DNA of 64,000 nt, from the NCBI GenBank assembly GCA_044225795.1, contig JBGAIF010000005.1, forward strand, positions 62,001-126,000, in the 5' to 3' direction. Below are positions 35,552-46,100 of the stretch, piece by piece. The stretch's first letter is position 1. Each line of letters begins with the position of its first letter. Source of the DNA: Nemorincola sp044225795. Lineage in GTDB: Bacteria; Bacteroidota; Bacteroidia; Chitinophagales; Chitinophagaceae. Position numbers and translations under genes: made by a program. Under the pieces are notes generated by a model. It searched no databases and was not told where the DNA came from. It worked only from the letters and a program-made list of their open reading frames with translations.

Positions 35552-35854
35552 ATGAGACAGCTATTGTTACTTACGGCTATATGCCTGCTTACTACGAGCA
35601 CATTTGCAGAAAATCCGAGCTATTGTGAGGCAGTTGTTTACAGGCCCTGGTTCAAACGGTTTGTAGTTGAGGTCTCTTACGGCAATGCCAATACCTCAAA
35701 GCATAAGCTTGTCAGGAAGGAGACAGGTAAACCAATGAAATTTGATAGCGAAGCCGGCATTCTGAATTATATGGCTAAGGATGGATGGAAGCTGGTATCC
35801 GTATATCATACGCGTGGTGGAGACTCACATTTCTTTCTGAAAAAAGAAGATTAG
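35552..35854 (+). CDS. Small exported DUF4177-like protein
   Basis: A 100-residue protein with a signal peptide (LLLLTAICLLTTSTFA). The mature part ends ILNYMAKDGWKLVSVYHTRGGDSHFFLKKED, which resembles the LNxxGxxGWELVxV...FKR pattern of DUF4177-like proteins. Function unknown. Ends at a hairpin shared with ctaD. Confidence 0.65.
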   Translation: MRQLLLLTAICLLTTSTFAENPSYCEAVVYRPWFKRFVVEVSYGNANTSKHKLVRKETGKPMKFDSEAGILNYMAKDGWKLVSVYHTRGGDSHFFLKKED

Positions 35855-35884
35855 GTATCCAACATATTCGCAAGCATAAAACGA

Positions 35885-35909
35885 AAATGCCCCGCGTTGC
35901 GGGGCATTT
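35885..35909. terminator. Hairpin terminator between convergent genes (end of the ACIII/oxidase operon)
   Basis: An 11-bp stem AAATGCCCCGC/GCGGGGCATTT with a GTT loop, lying 23 bases past the ctaD stop and 30 bases past the small plus-strand gene. Its A-rich left and T-rich right flanks allow function in both directions. Confidence 0.85.
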
Positions 35910-35932
35910 ATTATATAGTTAGTTTGTATCAG

Positions 35933-37756
35933 TTAGTGCGATTCCTCTCCCGGTCTCAAAGGAGTAGTTTGAGGAATGAAGTCGTTACCATGACCATCAT
36001 CCTTATAATCGTAAGGCCAACGATGAACCTCAGGTATCTCACCAGGCCAGTTACCATGACCGGGATTGATCGGAGTGGTCCATTCAAGGGTTGTAGAACC
36101 CCATGGATTAGGATTAGTGAGCTTGCGGCCACGGAACATGCTTACGCAGAAGTTGATCACAAATAAAAGCTGCGCAAAGAACACGATCACCACAACGATA
36201 CTGATGAAACCATTCAGGCTCTGGAACTGTTTGAATGACTCCCATGCAGAGTAGTCATAATAACGGCGTGGCATACCGGCAATACCCTCATAGTGCATAG
36301 GCCAGAAGATAAGGTAAGCACCGGCAAATGTTATGAAGAAGTGTACATAGCCGAGTGTGTTATTCATGAAGCGGCCAAACATCTTAGGGAACCAGTGATA
36401 GATACCTGCGAACATGCCAAAGAACGCGGACACACCCATTACAATGTGGAAGTGAGCTACAACGAAGTAAGTATCGTGCAGGTGAATATCAAGAGCGGAG
36501 TTGCCCAGGAAGATACCTGTAAGACCACCGGAAATGAACAGGGATACAAACCCAAGCGCAAACAGCATAGGTGGATTGAAACGCAGGTTACCACGCCATA
36601 TAGTGGTGATCCAGTTGAATACCTTCACCGCTGAAGGTACAGCGATAAGAAGAGTTAAGAGTACAAATATAGACCCGAGGAACGGACTCATACCTGTTAC
36701 GAACATGTGGTGCGCCCATACTACGAATGCCAGCAAGGTGATACCTACCATAGATATGATCATGGCGAAGTAACCAAATATAGGCTTACGGCTGTGCGTT
36801 GACAATACCTCGGATGCCATACCCATGCCCGGAAGCATGATGATGTACACCTCAGGGTGACCCAGGAACCAGAACAAGTGCTGGTAAAGGATGGCAGAAC
36901 CACCAATGTGTGGCAATGCCTTGCCGCCAATGAATATCTCAGAAAGATAGAAGCTGGTACCGAGGTTACGGTCAAATATCAGCAACACAACGCCTGAGAA
37001 CAGCACGGGGAACGAAAGTACACCCAGTACGGCGGTAAAGAACAACGCCCATACGGTAAGTGGCAGACGCGTCATAGACATACCCTTTGTACGCATGTTG
37101 AGTACGGTAGAGATATAGTTCAGACCACCAAGCAGTGATGAGATAACGAAGAATGACATACCCAGCAGCCACAGATCCATACCAATACCCGAACCAAGGG
37201 ACGCTTCTTTCAGTGCACTGAGTGGCGGGTAAGTTGTCCATCCACCGGATGCGGGGCCTGTTTCCACGAACAAAGAAATAAGCATCAGCACACTTGCCAG
37301 GAAGAAGAACCAATAAGAAAGCATGTTCATGAACGGCGACGCCATATCGCGGGCTCCTACCTGGAAAGGTATCAGCAGGTTAGCGAATGTTCCGCTCAAA
37401 CCGGCTGTAAGTACAAAGAACACAAGAATTGTTCCGTGCATCGTTACCAAAGCGTAATAGAACTCCGGAGACAATTTGCCACCCTTAGCCCATTCGCCGA
37501 GGAATTTCTCCATCACCGGGAATGTAGAATCAGGGAAGCCAAGCTGTAAGCGGAAAAATACTGAGAACAAAGCACCAATAACAGCCCAAATGATACCTGT
37601 GATCAGGAACTGCTTTGATATCATCTTGTGATCCTGGCTGAATATATACTTCCAGATAAAATGCTGCTCATGATGCTCATGGCCATGATGGTCCGAACCT
37701 GAACCAGCGCCATGTGCTACATTATGTCCTTCAATGATAATTTCTTGGTTATTCAT
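35933..37756 (-). CDS. ctaD: Cytochrome c oxidase subunit I (aa3-type, A1 class)
   Basis: A 607-residue protein with about 12-13 transmembrane helices that holds heme a and the heme a3-CuB site. FLGHPEVYIIMLPG gives the CuB histidine, the helix-VI Glu of A1 oxidases and the crosslinked Tyr; AHHMFVTGM the CuB His pair; HDTYFVVAHFHIVMG the heme ligands; TMHGTILVF the low-spin heme His. The N-terminus is His-rich (HDHHGHEHHEQHF-like). Last gene of the act-cta operon; a hairpin follows immediately and no subunit III gene is present. Confidence 0.97.
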   Translation of the reverse strand: MNNQEIIIEGHNVAHGAGSGSDHHGHEHHEQHFIWKYIFSQDHKMISKQFLITGIIWAVIGALFSVFFRLQLGFPDSTFPVMEKFLGEWAKGGKLSPEFYYALVTMHGTILVFFVLTAGLSGTFANLLIPFQVGARDMASPFMNMLSYWFFFLASVLMLISLFVETGPASGGWTTYPPLSALKEASLGSGIGMDLWLLGMSFFVISSLLGGLNYISTVLNMRTKGMSMTRLPLTVWALFFTAVLGVLSFPVLFSGVVLLIFDRNLGTSFYLSEIFIGGKALPHIGGSAILYQHLFWFLGHPEVYIIMLPGMGMASEVLSTHSRKPIFGYFAMIISMVGITLLAFVVWAHHMFVTGMSPFLGSIFVLLTLLIAVPSAVKVFNWITTIWRGNLRFNPPMLFALGFVSLFISGGLTGIFLGNSALDIHLHDTYFVVAHFHIVMGVSAFFGMFAGIYHWFPKMFGRFMNNTLGYVHFFITFAGAYLIFWPMHYEGIAGMPRRYYDYSAWESFKQFQSLNGFISIVVVIVFFAQLLFVINFCVSMFRGRKLTNPNPWGSTTLEWTTPINPGHGNWPGEIPEVHRWPYDYKDDGHGNDFIPQTTPLRPGEESH

Positions 37757-37786
37757 TTTTTCACTTTTATGGCTAATCCTAGCCGA

Positions 37787-38845
37787 TTATTTCATCGTTA
37801 CTGCTTTTACACTATCGTTTTTTGCTTCAGGCTTTGCCTCACCCTGGGCTGGCGCCGCAGGGGCGGCCGCCGGGTTGTTCATAGAATAATAGGATGCCTG
37901 GCTGGCCATCCACTTATCGTATTCTGCCTGAGTTTCTACTATCACCGTACCGCGCATAGAGTAGTGACCTTTACCACACAACTGATCGCACGCAATTTCG
38001 TACACAAAATCAGGATTGTGTGTCATGGTCTTCATTTCCGCAGTAGTGATCGTAGGCGTAAATGACAAAGTAGTAGTAATGCCGGGAACAGCATCCATCT
38101 TGATCCGGAAGTGAGGCAGACCTACGTCGTGTATCACGTCACGTGAGTTGATGAGCAACTTCACCGGCTTGTTAACTACAAGATGCAGCTCACCACTGGG
38201 AGAAATGATGTCATCGGTATTATGGGGATCGCTCCAGTCAAGACCGAGAATGTTATTGGCATCGTTGATCTTACGGAAGTCTCTTTTACCTAATTCGTTG
38301 TCTTTGCCGGGGTAGCGGATGATCCAGTTAAATTGTTTTCCGACAACCTCAACTATTGTGGCATTTGCAGGTGCAGGTGCAGTTACATCAAACCAGTTAC
38401 GCAAGCCGATAGCAACGAGTATAGCCATGGCAATAGCAGGAATAGTTGTCCAGATGATCTCCAGTTTATTGTTATGCGCAAAGAAGAATGAAGAACGTTT
38501 TTCAGTAGATTGATATTTGAATGCGAACCAGAAAAGGACTGTTTGTGTGATGAAGAATACAACACCGGTAACGAGAATGGTCACATTGAACATTGAGTCA
38601 TAGTTCTCACCTGTCTTACAGGCAGCCTTAGGCAGCATCTTGTCCTTCAGCAGCTCATGACACTCCCAGATACCCCACATGCCCAGTACGAACATGACCA
38701 CGAGCAACCATGCGATAACACGGTTGGTCTGCGCGTTCACTTTTTCCTGTCCACGCAATACAGATGCGTATTCGCTCGCCTTACTGATCTGGTAGATGAT
38801 GATAAATACCAGGACTATCAAAGTTATTATTAAAAATACCGACAT
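37787..38845 (-). CDS. ctaC: Cytochrome c oxidase subunit II
   Basis: A 352-residue protein with an extra N-terminal hydrophobic helix plus the usual two-helix hairpin (about 45-60 and 90-110, then 135-150), followed by the periplasmic cupredoxin domain. The CuA site is CDQLCGKGHYSM (Cys286, Cys290, His294, Met297) with the first His in INSRDVIHDVGLPHF. The C-terminal tail is Ala/Pro/Lys-rich. No heme c motif, so it is not a caa3-type fusion; electrons presumably come from the ActE or ActA cytochromes. 30 bases upstream of ctaD. Confidence 0.96.
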   Translation of the reverse strand: MSVFLIITLIVLVFIIIYQISKASEYASVLRGQEKVNAQTNRVIAWLLVVMFVLGMWGIWECHELLKDKMLPKAACKTGENYDSMFNVTILVTGVVFFITQTVLFWFAFKYQSTEKRSSFFFAHNNKLEIIWTTIPAIAMAILVAIGLRNWFDVTAPAPANATIVEVVGKQFNWIIRYPGKDNELGKRDFRKINDANNILGLDWSDPHNTDDIISPSGELHLVVNKPVKLLINSRDVIHDVGLPHFRIKMDAVPGITTTLSFTPTITTAEMKTMTHNPDFVYEIACDQLCGKGHYSMRGTVIVETQAEYDKWMASQASYYSMNNPAAAPAAPAQGEAKPEAKNDSVKAVTMK

Positions 38846-38906
38846 GGTCGTTAAGCTTGTATTTACTAGTTAATCTTTTTAATTACGCTTTATTCAGTTT
38901 CGTTCG

Positions 38907-40136
38907 TTAGCTCAGGTGTATCACTGTTTCTTTCAACAGGATGTTATTATGGGGCACGAGCGAAGATTTTGCAAGTGTACGGGACACGCTGAATATCAAC
39001 AATCCGACAAATCCCATGAAAATACCGATCTCATACCAGTTAATATGCCAGTTCTCTTTCAGGATACCCGGCATTATCATCTGGTAATAGTCCAACCAGT
39101 GGCCGAAGATGATCATCATCGCCATGAATGTAATGGTAAAGTAGTTGCGCTTGCTGGGACGAGCCATCAGTATGAGGATCGGCATACAGAAGTTGATGAT
39201 GAAGTTGGCATAGAATATGATGCTGTAAGGACCCTGCTGACGCAATTTGAAGTACATAGTCTCATCAGGGATGTTTGCGTACCATATCAGCATATACTGT
39301 GCAAACCACAGATATGTCCAGAAGATACTGAAAGCAAACATGAACTTACCAAGGTCGTGCATGTGCTCGATGGTCACCAGTTGCAGATTGCCCTGGTTCT
39401 TGAGATAAACAACCCACAGAAGTATCAGTGACATACCGCTTACGAATGCGCTTGCAAAAGTGTACCAGCTAAACAACGTAGAATACCAGTGTGGCTGAAC
39501 GCTCATGATCCAGTACCATGGGCTGGTGCTCATCTGAGACAGCGCATAGACAAACAGGAACACACCAGACAACCTGAATACTTTCCAATATATCTTAGTA
39601 TCGTTCTTAGGTGCGCTTTCCTGTGCAATGGACATTGCACGGAACTTGCGGCCAAAGAAAGACCAAAGCCCTACAGTAACCAAAGTAAAGCCAACGAACA
39701 TACCGGGGTTCAGGAAAGCCTTCTTACCCAGCAGTATCGAATCATTGCCGGGTGTTACCCATTGATAAATGGTATTGATACCATGTGCATCTCTGAATGT
39801 GAACACGATCAGCAGCATAACCACCGTAGCAATGCCTCCGAAAAGCCATACATTAGCACCGATAGCCTCCGGAACCCTGCGATAAGCAACTATCCATGAA
39901 CCCTGTGCCAACGACACCGCAGCCTGGATAAATACGCTTACTGTTGTGATCAACAGGAAGAAAACACTGTCATGCAAAAGCACTGCCCAGAAACGAGCCC
40001 TGTCTATATCCGTGCTGTGCCCCATAAGTAAACTTGCTATACCTCCTATCAAGGCTAAAACGCCTACCGCGATAAGGGCAAGACTAGTATTCCTTAATCG
40101 TGCTGGTATCTCAAAACGGTCATTCATTGTCTGCAA
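38907..40136 (-). CDS. actF: Alternative complex III subunit ActF (quinone-binding-type membrane subunit 2)
   Basis: A 409-residue polytopic protein with about ten transmembrane helices, related to ActC/NrfD but shorter. Recognised by position after actE and by segments typical of the family: LLHDSVFFLLITTVSVFIQAAVSLAQ, VTVGLWSFFGRKFRAMS, MSLILLWVVYLKN, FWTYLWFAQYMLIWYANIPDE. In R. marinus and F. johnsoniae ACIII, ActF is one of two large integral subunits proposed to move protons or bind quinol. Confidence 0.92.
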   Translation of the reverse strand: MQTMNDRFEIPARLRNTSLALIAVGVLALIGGIASLLMGHSTDIDRARFWAVLLHDSVFFLLITTVSVFIQAAVSLAQGSWIVAYRRVPEAIGANVWLFGGIATVVMLLIVFTFRDAHGINTIYQWVTPGNDSILLGKKAFLNPGMFVGFTLVTVGLWSFFGRKFRAMSIAQESAPKNDTKIYWKVFRLSGVFLFVYALSQMSTSPWYWIMSVQPHWYSTLFSWYTFASAFVSGMSLILLWVVYLKNQGNLQLVTIEHMHDLGKFMFAFSIFWTYLWFAQYMLIWYANIPDETMYFKLRQQGPYSIIFYANFIINFCMPILILMARPSKRNYFTITFMAMMIIFGHWLDYYQMIMPGILKENWHINWYEIGIFMGFVGLLIFSVSRTLAKSSLVPHNNILLKETVIHLS

Positions 40137-40169
40137 CTTTTATTAAAATTCGTTTTATAAATTTCTTAC

Positions 40170-40883
40170 TTACTTCTTTTTTGCATCAGCTTCCATACTT
40201 GGCTTGGCGCCAGTTGTAGGTTTAGCTTCCGCCTTTGCAATCATTGGTTCTGCTATCTTCGCTGAGTCTGCTTTTGCAGCAGGTGCAGTAGCAGTCGTTC
40301 CGAAGGCAAACGCGTCACCGCCATTCTCAGACTGAACTTTCTTGATATATGCGATGACCATCCAGCGCTGAGTGATATCAAGCTGGCTACCGTACGCGCC
40401 CATCATATTCTTACCATATTTTACAGCGGCATACATCTGCCCAACAGGCATATGCAGGTATTTACCATCCTTGAAATTAGCCGGCATTGACGCGAACTTT
40501 CCGCTGGCAAACAATGGCCCCTGTCCGTCAAGGTTGGTGCCATGACAGATACCGCAATAAATATTGAACAGGCGCTTGCCTTCCTTCATCTGGTCTTCAT
40601 CGAAACGCATACTGGTCGTAAACGTCTTATAAGCAGTAGTATCTCCTTCTTTAAGATGATCAGGCAACTGATGGCCACGAGCTACCGTACCTGCAACAGG
40701 CGGACGGCTGGTGAGGCTATCAGAAAAGTTCGGGTTGCCTGTATAAGCATCATATGCACGCGAGTAGGTCATATCCGGCGCATATACGTGACCGGGTGTA
40801 CGACGCATATTACCAGAGTCGCATGACACAAGGCCGATCGTTATGCCGAGGCTTGCTACTAGTATGCTTTTTATCTTGTTCAT
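40170..40883 (-). CDS. actE: Alternative complex III subunit ActE (monoheme cytochrome c lipoprotein)
   Basis: A 237-residue lipoprotein (lipobox GLVSCDSG, Cys21) with one CXXCH motif (IYCGICHGTNLDGQG) and a Met-containing segment (ANFKDGKYLHMPVGQMYAAVKYGKNMMGAYGSQL in outline) for the axial ligand. The last 40 residues are Ala/Lys-rich and probably disordered. In ACIII this cytochrome is thought to hand electrons to the oxidase. Confidence 0.95.
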   Translation of the reverse strand: MNKIKSILVASLGITIGLVSCDSGNMRRTPGHVYAPDMTYSRAYDAYTGNPNFSDSLTSRPPVAGTVARGHQLPDHLKEGDTTAYKTFTTSMRFDEDQMKEGKRLFNIYCGICHGTNLDGQGPLFASGKFASMPANFKDGKYLHMPVGQMYAAVKYGKNMMGAYGSQLDITQRWMVIAYIKKVQSENGGDAFAFGTTATAPAAKADSAKIAEPMIAKAEAKPTTGAKPSMEADAKKK

Positions 40884-40930
40884 ATTAAAATCAAAAATAA
40901 ACTAAATGATCACTCTAAATTTTTAATCTC

Positions 40931-41509
40931 TTACGCCTGTTGCAATTCGTATGCTTCTTTCTTGTCCCAGCGCCCGTACCACCAGCCATCTTCAGCAACC
41001 TGGATATTTGTCTCCTTGGCTCCTGTCGCTTTCAGGAAATTCAGTACTTCCGCTTCCGGAGTATGATCGTTCAATTCAATAGCCATTACAAACAGGTCGT
41101 CACTCTGACGCGGGTGGAACACATGTTTCTTAACGCCCGGCATGATCTGGTTGAGGTAGCAGAAAGTAAGTGTCATACCTACTGCCGCAAACAACACGGT
41201 CAATTCGAAAGTGATCGGTATCCATGCCGGCAAAGCGAAGTGTGGTTTGCCACCATAAACGATCGGCCAGTCTGAAGTGAATATCCATGAAATGAAACCT
41301 ACCGCTGTGCTGGTACCGCACAAGCCATAAATAAAGCCGGCGATATGCAGGTCTGTGGTCTTAAGGCCCATTGCCTCATCAAGACCGTGAACAGCAAAAG
41401 GCGTATAGATATCATGTAACTTATAACCGCTATGGCGAACTTTCTTAACCGCAGGAAACAATACTTCCTCGTCATCGTAAGCTGCTACCGCAAATTTCTT
41501 TATAGCCAT
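40931..41509 (-). CDS. actD: Alternative complex III subunit ActD (DUF3341)
   Basis: A 192-residue protein with an N-terminal ferredoxin-like region (HSGYKLHDIYTPFAVHGLDEAMG) and two transmembrane helices (AGFIYGLCGTSTAVGFISWIF, and PITFELTVLFAAVGMTLTFCYL). The HPRQSDDLFVMAIE and C-terminal LKATGAKETNIQ segments are typical of DUF3341/ActD. Peripheral scaffold subunit next to ActC. Confidence 0.95.
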   Translation of the reverse strand: MAIKKFAVAAYDDEEVLFPAVKKVRHSGYKLHDIYTPFAVHGLDEAMGLKTTDLHIAGFIYGLCGTSTAVGFISWIFTSDWPIVYGGKPHFALPAWIPITFELTVLFAAVGMTLTFCYLNQIMPGVKKHVFHPRQSDDLFVMAIELNDHTPEAEVLNFLKATGAKETNIQVAEDGWWYGRWDKKEAYELQQA

Positions 41510-41555
41510 TTTGTATTAAATTCTATAGTCAATATTAAAACTCTTCTTCCCGCTC

Positions 41556-43022
41556 TTAGTGGTGAGCAACCTCTGCATGATGCTCTTCTTCATGATGAGC
41601 ATGCACTGCATGTATGAACTCTTCTGCATCCTGGGTATCGATACGCTCCATACCTCTCTTATAGTTATCACCGGATGTTTTCAGTACAAACTTGATCTCA
41701 TGTACCGCAACAACAGGGAAGTACTTAGCGAACAGGAAGTAGCAGGTAAAGAACAATCCGAATGTACCAAGGTAGAAACCTACTTCAGGCCATGTAGGGC
41801 TGTAGTATGCCCAGCTTCCCGGGATCCAGTCGCGGTAAGTAGAGGTAACGATGATCACAAAACGTTCGAACCACATACCAATGTTCACCACGATAGACAT
41901 TACGAAAGTGAACGGAATATTTCTGCGGAGTTTCTTCACCCAGAAAAGCTGTGGAGAAACCACGTTACAGGTCATCATCGCCCAGTAGCTCCACCAGTAT
42001 GGACCCATGATACGCCACTGGAATGCAGCCATTTCACCCCATGACTGGCTGTACCATGCTATGAAAAGCTCCGTCAGGTAAGCCACACCAACTATAGAAC
42101 CGGTCAATACGATGATCTTGTTCATCGCCTCAAGGTGGCCGATAGTGATGTACTCTTCGAGGTGAAGTATCTTACGTGTCAGCACCAGCAGGGTGTTCAC
42201 CATCGCGAAACCTGAGAATACCGCACCGGCAACGAAGTATGGAGGGAAGATGGTAGTGTGCCATCCCGGAATTACGGATGTAGCAAAGTCAAAAGATACG
42301 ATCGTGTGTACAGAAAGTACGAGTGGTGTAGAAAGACCTGCGAGTACAAGCCAGAGAGATTCTGCACGCTGCCAGTTCTTAGCTGTACCTGTCCAGCCGA
42401 AAGAAGCCAAACCGTAAAGCATCTTGCGCAACTTAGTCTTCGCCCTATCGCGGATAAGCGCAAAGTCAGGTACAAGGCCGGAATACCAGAATAACAAAGA
42501 AACAGTGAAGTACGTAGAGATCGCAAACACGTCCCAAAGAAGCGGAGAGTCAAAGTTTGGCCAAAGCGGACCACGAGAGTTTGGCAGAGGTAATACCCAG
42601 AAGCCATCCCATACACGGCCCATGTGCCATATCGGGAACTGGCCCGCGCACATTACCGCGAATATCGTCATCGCTTCCGCAGCACGGTTCACACCTGTTC
42701 TCCATCCCTGGCGGAACAACAGGAGGATCGCCGAGATCAGGGTTCCGGCATGACCGATACCGATCCACCATACGAAGTTGGTGATATCCCAACCCCAACC
42801 GATGGTGCGGTTAACACCCCAGGTACCGAGGCCCCAATAAACTGCCCAGGTCACAGAGAATATACCGTAGCAAAGCAGGATGATGGAGAATACAAAACCA
42901 ACATACCACATGCGGCCCGGCTTGCGCTCGATAGGGCCTATGATATCCTCAGACACCTGGTGATAATCCTTATTACCATCTACAAGTGGCTCTCTTACAA
43001 ACGATTCGTACTTAATATGCAT
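41556..43022 (-). CDS. actC: Alternative complex III subunit ActC (NrfD/PsrC-like quinol-site subunit)
   Basis: A 488-residue membrane protein with about ten helices of the NrfD/PsrC fold. N-terminal REPLVDGNKDYHQVSEDI, GIGHAGTLISAILLLFRQGWRTGVNRAAEAMT and LVLSVHTIVSFDFATSVIPGWHTTIFPPYFVAGAVFSG (in outline) are characteristic of ActC, which carries the quinol-oxidation site. The His/Glu-rich C-terminus (HAVHAHHEEEHHAEVAHH) resembles that of homologues. Confidence 0.96.
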   Translation of the reverse strand: MHIKYESFVREPLVDGNKDYHQVSEDIIGPIERKPGRMWYVGFVFSIILLCYGIFSVTWAVYWGLGTWGVNRTIGWGWDITNFVWWIGIGHAGTLISAILLLFRQGWRTGVNRAAEAMTIFAVMCAGQFPIWHMGRVWDGFWVLPLPNSRGPLWPNFDSPLLWDVFAISTYFTVSLLFWYSGLVPDFALIRDRAKTKLRKMLYGLASFGWTGTAKNWQRAESLWLVLAGLSTPLVLSVHTIVSFDFATSVIPGWHTTIFPPYFVAGAVFSGFAMVNTLLVLTRKILHLEEYITIGHLEAMNKIIVLTGSIVGVAYLTELFIAWYSQSWGEMAAFQWRIMGPYWWSYWAMMTCNVVSPQLFWVKKLRRNIPFTFVMSIVVNIGMWFERFVIIVTSTYRDWIPGSWAYYSPTWPEVGFYLGTFGLFFTCYFLFAKYFPVVAVHEIKFVLKTSGDNYKRGMERIDTQDAEEFIHAVHAHHEEEHHAEVAHH

Positions 43023-43102
43023 AGCACGTAATTAGTAATTTTTTAATTCTTTTTCCTGTTTCTTCAGCGTGTTACCGCTTCATCTTTTTTCTTCCGTTCA
43101 GC

Positions 43103-46100
43103 TTAGATGTGATACTTCATGAGATCATCCTTAGATTCATCGCCTGAGTGTATCTCTTCTGTATTTCTGATCTTAGCAAGGTAGTTGATATTAGGCAGCA
43201 CATGGATATGCTCCAGTACGTAGAACAAGCGCTCTGCCTGGTCCTTATCACGCAGCCTGTGTATCTCACTTTCCTTATCGTTTACGTTACCGAAGGAGAT
43301 AGCGTTTGTAGGACATGCTGTCTGGCATGCTGTACGCGCTTCTCCATCCCTGAGCGGGCGGCCCGCTTTCTTCGCGCTCAGCTTGGCATCCTGGAGGCGT
43401 TGTACACAGAAGGTACATTTCTCCATTACACCACGGCTACGCACGGTTACATCAGGATTCAGCACCATACGGGTCAGGTCATCATTAATGTCGTCACGAC
43501 GGCCATCTTCATAAATGTTGTCTGCGAAAGCATCAGCGCCGTTCCAGTCCATCCAGTTGAAGTGACGTACTTTGTACGGACAGTTGTTCGCGCAATACTT
43601 GGTACCGATGCAACGGTTGTAAGCCATCTGGTTCAAACCTTCAGTGCTGTGGTTAGTTGCAGACACAGGGCACACATTCTCACATGGCGCATTGTCGCAA
43701 TGCTGGCACAGCATGGGCTGGAACACAGTTTGTATGGTATCAGGATCGTCGGCAATACCGCTGAAGTAACGGTCGATACGGATCCAGTGCATTTCATGAT
43801 TCTTCAGTACGTGGTCTTTACCAACAACCGAAACGTTATTTTCCGCAACGCAACCCACTACGCATGCGCCGCAACCGGTACATGAGTTAAGGTCTATGGA
43901 CATGCCCCACTTAACACCCTCATACGGATGGTTAGGATAGAGCGTACCGTTCTTGCGGTAGTTCTCCTGCATTTCTGCATCAGCCAGCTCCTCTTTTCCT
44001 TCCTTACCTTCTTCTATCCATGGCAATGCAGTGTATTCACCTATCTCCTTTCCGCGCTCTTTCATGAGCACCTGCGGATCTTTCTTGAACTCGTCTAATG
44101 TGAACTCGTGGATCACCGGGCGTCCTTCATAGCTGAGGTGCGTCTGTGTGATAGCGATATCATAAGTTTCGTTTGTAGAAGCGATCGTTACATCGTGATG
44201 AGATTCAAAGGTCTGACCATTGAACATCACAAACGGGAACGCGTTCTTTCCGCCCTTGGTCGCATCGCTGGCAGCAGCACGGCCTACCTTAGCATCACGG
44301 CCATAGCCAACAGCAACGGCAACAACATCGTTATGCATGCCGGGCACTACTACTATTGGTAAATTAACTGTATAACCATTTGCGCCTTTCACAGCAACAA
44401 CAGGCTTCTTGCTTTCTACTTCACTAAAGCCGGTCAGTTCTGCCTTCAGCGCTTTTGCACGCTTTGGAGAAACACACAGGTAGTTATCCCATGTAGCCTT
44501 TGTGATCGGATCTGGCATCTCCTGCAGCCATGGGTTATTGCTCCATGCGCCGCCGTAGCCAATACCTACCTTCTGGTAAACTACCAGTTCCACCCCGCTG
44601 GACACCTGCCGTCCGTCTATTTTTGTAATAGCATCAGCGATGTTGCCGTTATATGCACCACCGCTATTTGCCATAGCTCCGGTAGGTTCTACAACACCGT
44701 CCTGCAATGCTTTATCAAATGCTTCCTGGCTACCAAGCTTCTTGGCCCAGAAGTCTTTCCAGTAATCTCCGTAAGACTGTGTAGCACCGGCCCATGTCAT
44801 CAGTGAATCCTGGAATGCACGTGTCTTGAACAAAGGCGCGATACCCGGCTGCTGCAGGCTGAAGTAATTAGGCTTCGGCTCAGCATCACCCCAGCTTTCC
44901 AGGAAGTTATGATCAGGAACTATATACTTGCATTTCTGAGCGGTCTCATCCATACGCTCAGCGAAAGAAACTGTCAAAGGAACTTTCGCAAGTGCCTCTC
45001 CGAATTTCTTACCGTCGAAGTAATCGTAAACGGGGTTAACACCGTGCAGCAATACAGAACCAACTTGTCCTGCATCGATAGCCGCTACCATGTCAACAAA
45101 ATCTTTATCAATACCTTGCTTGTTATTGCTGGTAACAGCCCAGTTGATGGTGTTACCATTTGCGCCGATCTTGTCATTGATCGCATTGATAACAGTCTGT
45201 ATCACAACATCGTTGCAGCTACATACTACAAGGCCGTTTCCTTTCTTAAGATCTGCGGCAGCGCTGGCAACCAGTTTATTCAGTGCAGGGCTGCTCAGGT
45301 TTGGCTGAGCGCCATCTACAACTGCTTTATAAAGCGCTACAGCGATCTTTCCTTTTTCAGTTGGTCGGCATGTAGCACGGTGGTCGGCAGATGCACCGGT
45401 GATAGTTTGCGTAGGCTCTATCTGGTAGTGCTTGGATAGCCTGATCTCTTTTGCATTCACCTTACGGCCCTTGGAATAAGCTTTGGAAAACTCAACCGGA
45501 GAAAGCCATGTACCTAAGAAATCCGCGCCGAGGCTCACAATGGTCTGCGCCTTATCAAAATGAAAAGTAGGCAATGTACGCTTGCCATAGCAAGCTTCAT
45601 TCGCCAGCAACATACCGGAGTATGAAATAGAATCATACACGATATGCTTAACATTAGGATACTTAGTAGTGAACTGAGTGATGATATCTTTTGTTGTTGG
45701 GCTGAGGATAGAACCGGTAACGAGATAACCTGCCTTATTGCCGATACCCTCTTTTACCATTCTGTCAATAGCCTCAAATGTAGCTTCTTTGCCATCTGCA
45801 TACGGAAAGCGAAGACGTGCTTTATCATACAGGTTCAGTACAGAGGCCTGCACCCTTGCAGATGTACCACCCTGTGTGATAGAAGACAGTTCGTTACCCT
45901 CTATCTTGATAGGGCGGCCATCCCTAGTTTTGATAACGATAGCGCAATAGTCGCCACCATCAGCAAAAGTTGATGCGTAGTAGTTTGGAACGCCCGGTGT
46001 TATATCTTCAGGCTTTATAGCATAAGGAATAGCTTTACGCACCGGCATTTCGCAGCTTGCTACAAGTGTAGCGGCAACTGTACTGAAGCCTAAGAACTTC

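Noticed and set aside
45644..45973. Plus-strand frame inside actB
   Set aside because: Antisense to the well supported actB; no promoter box and no recognisable protein.
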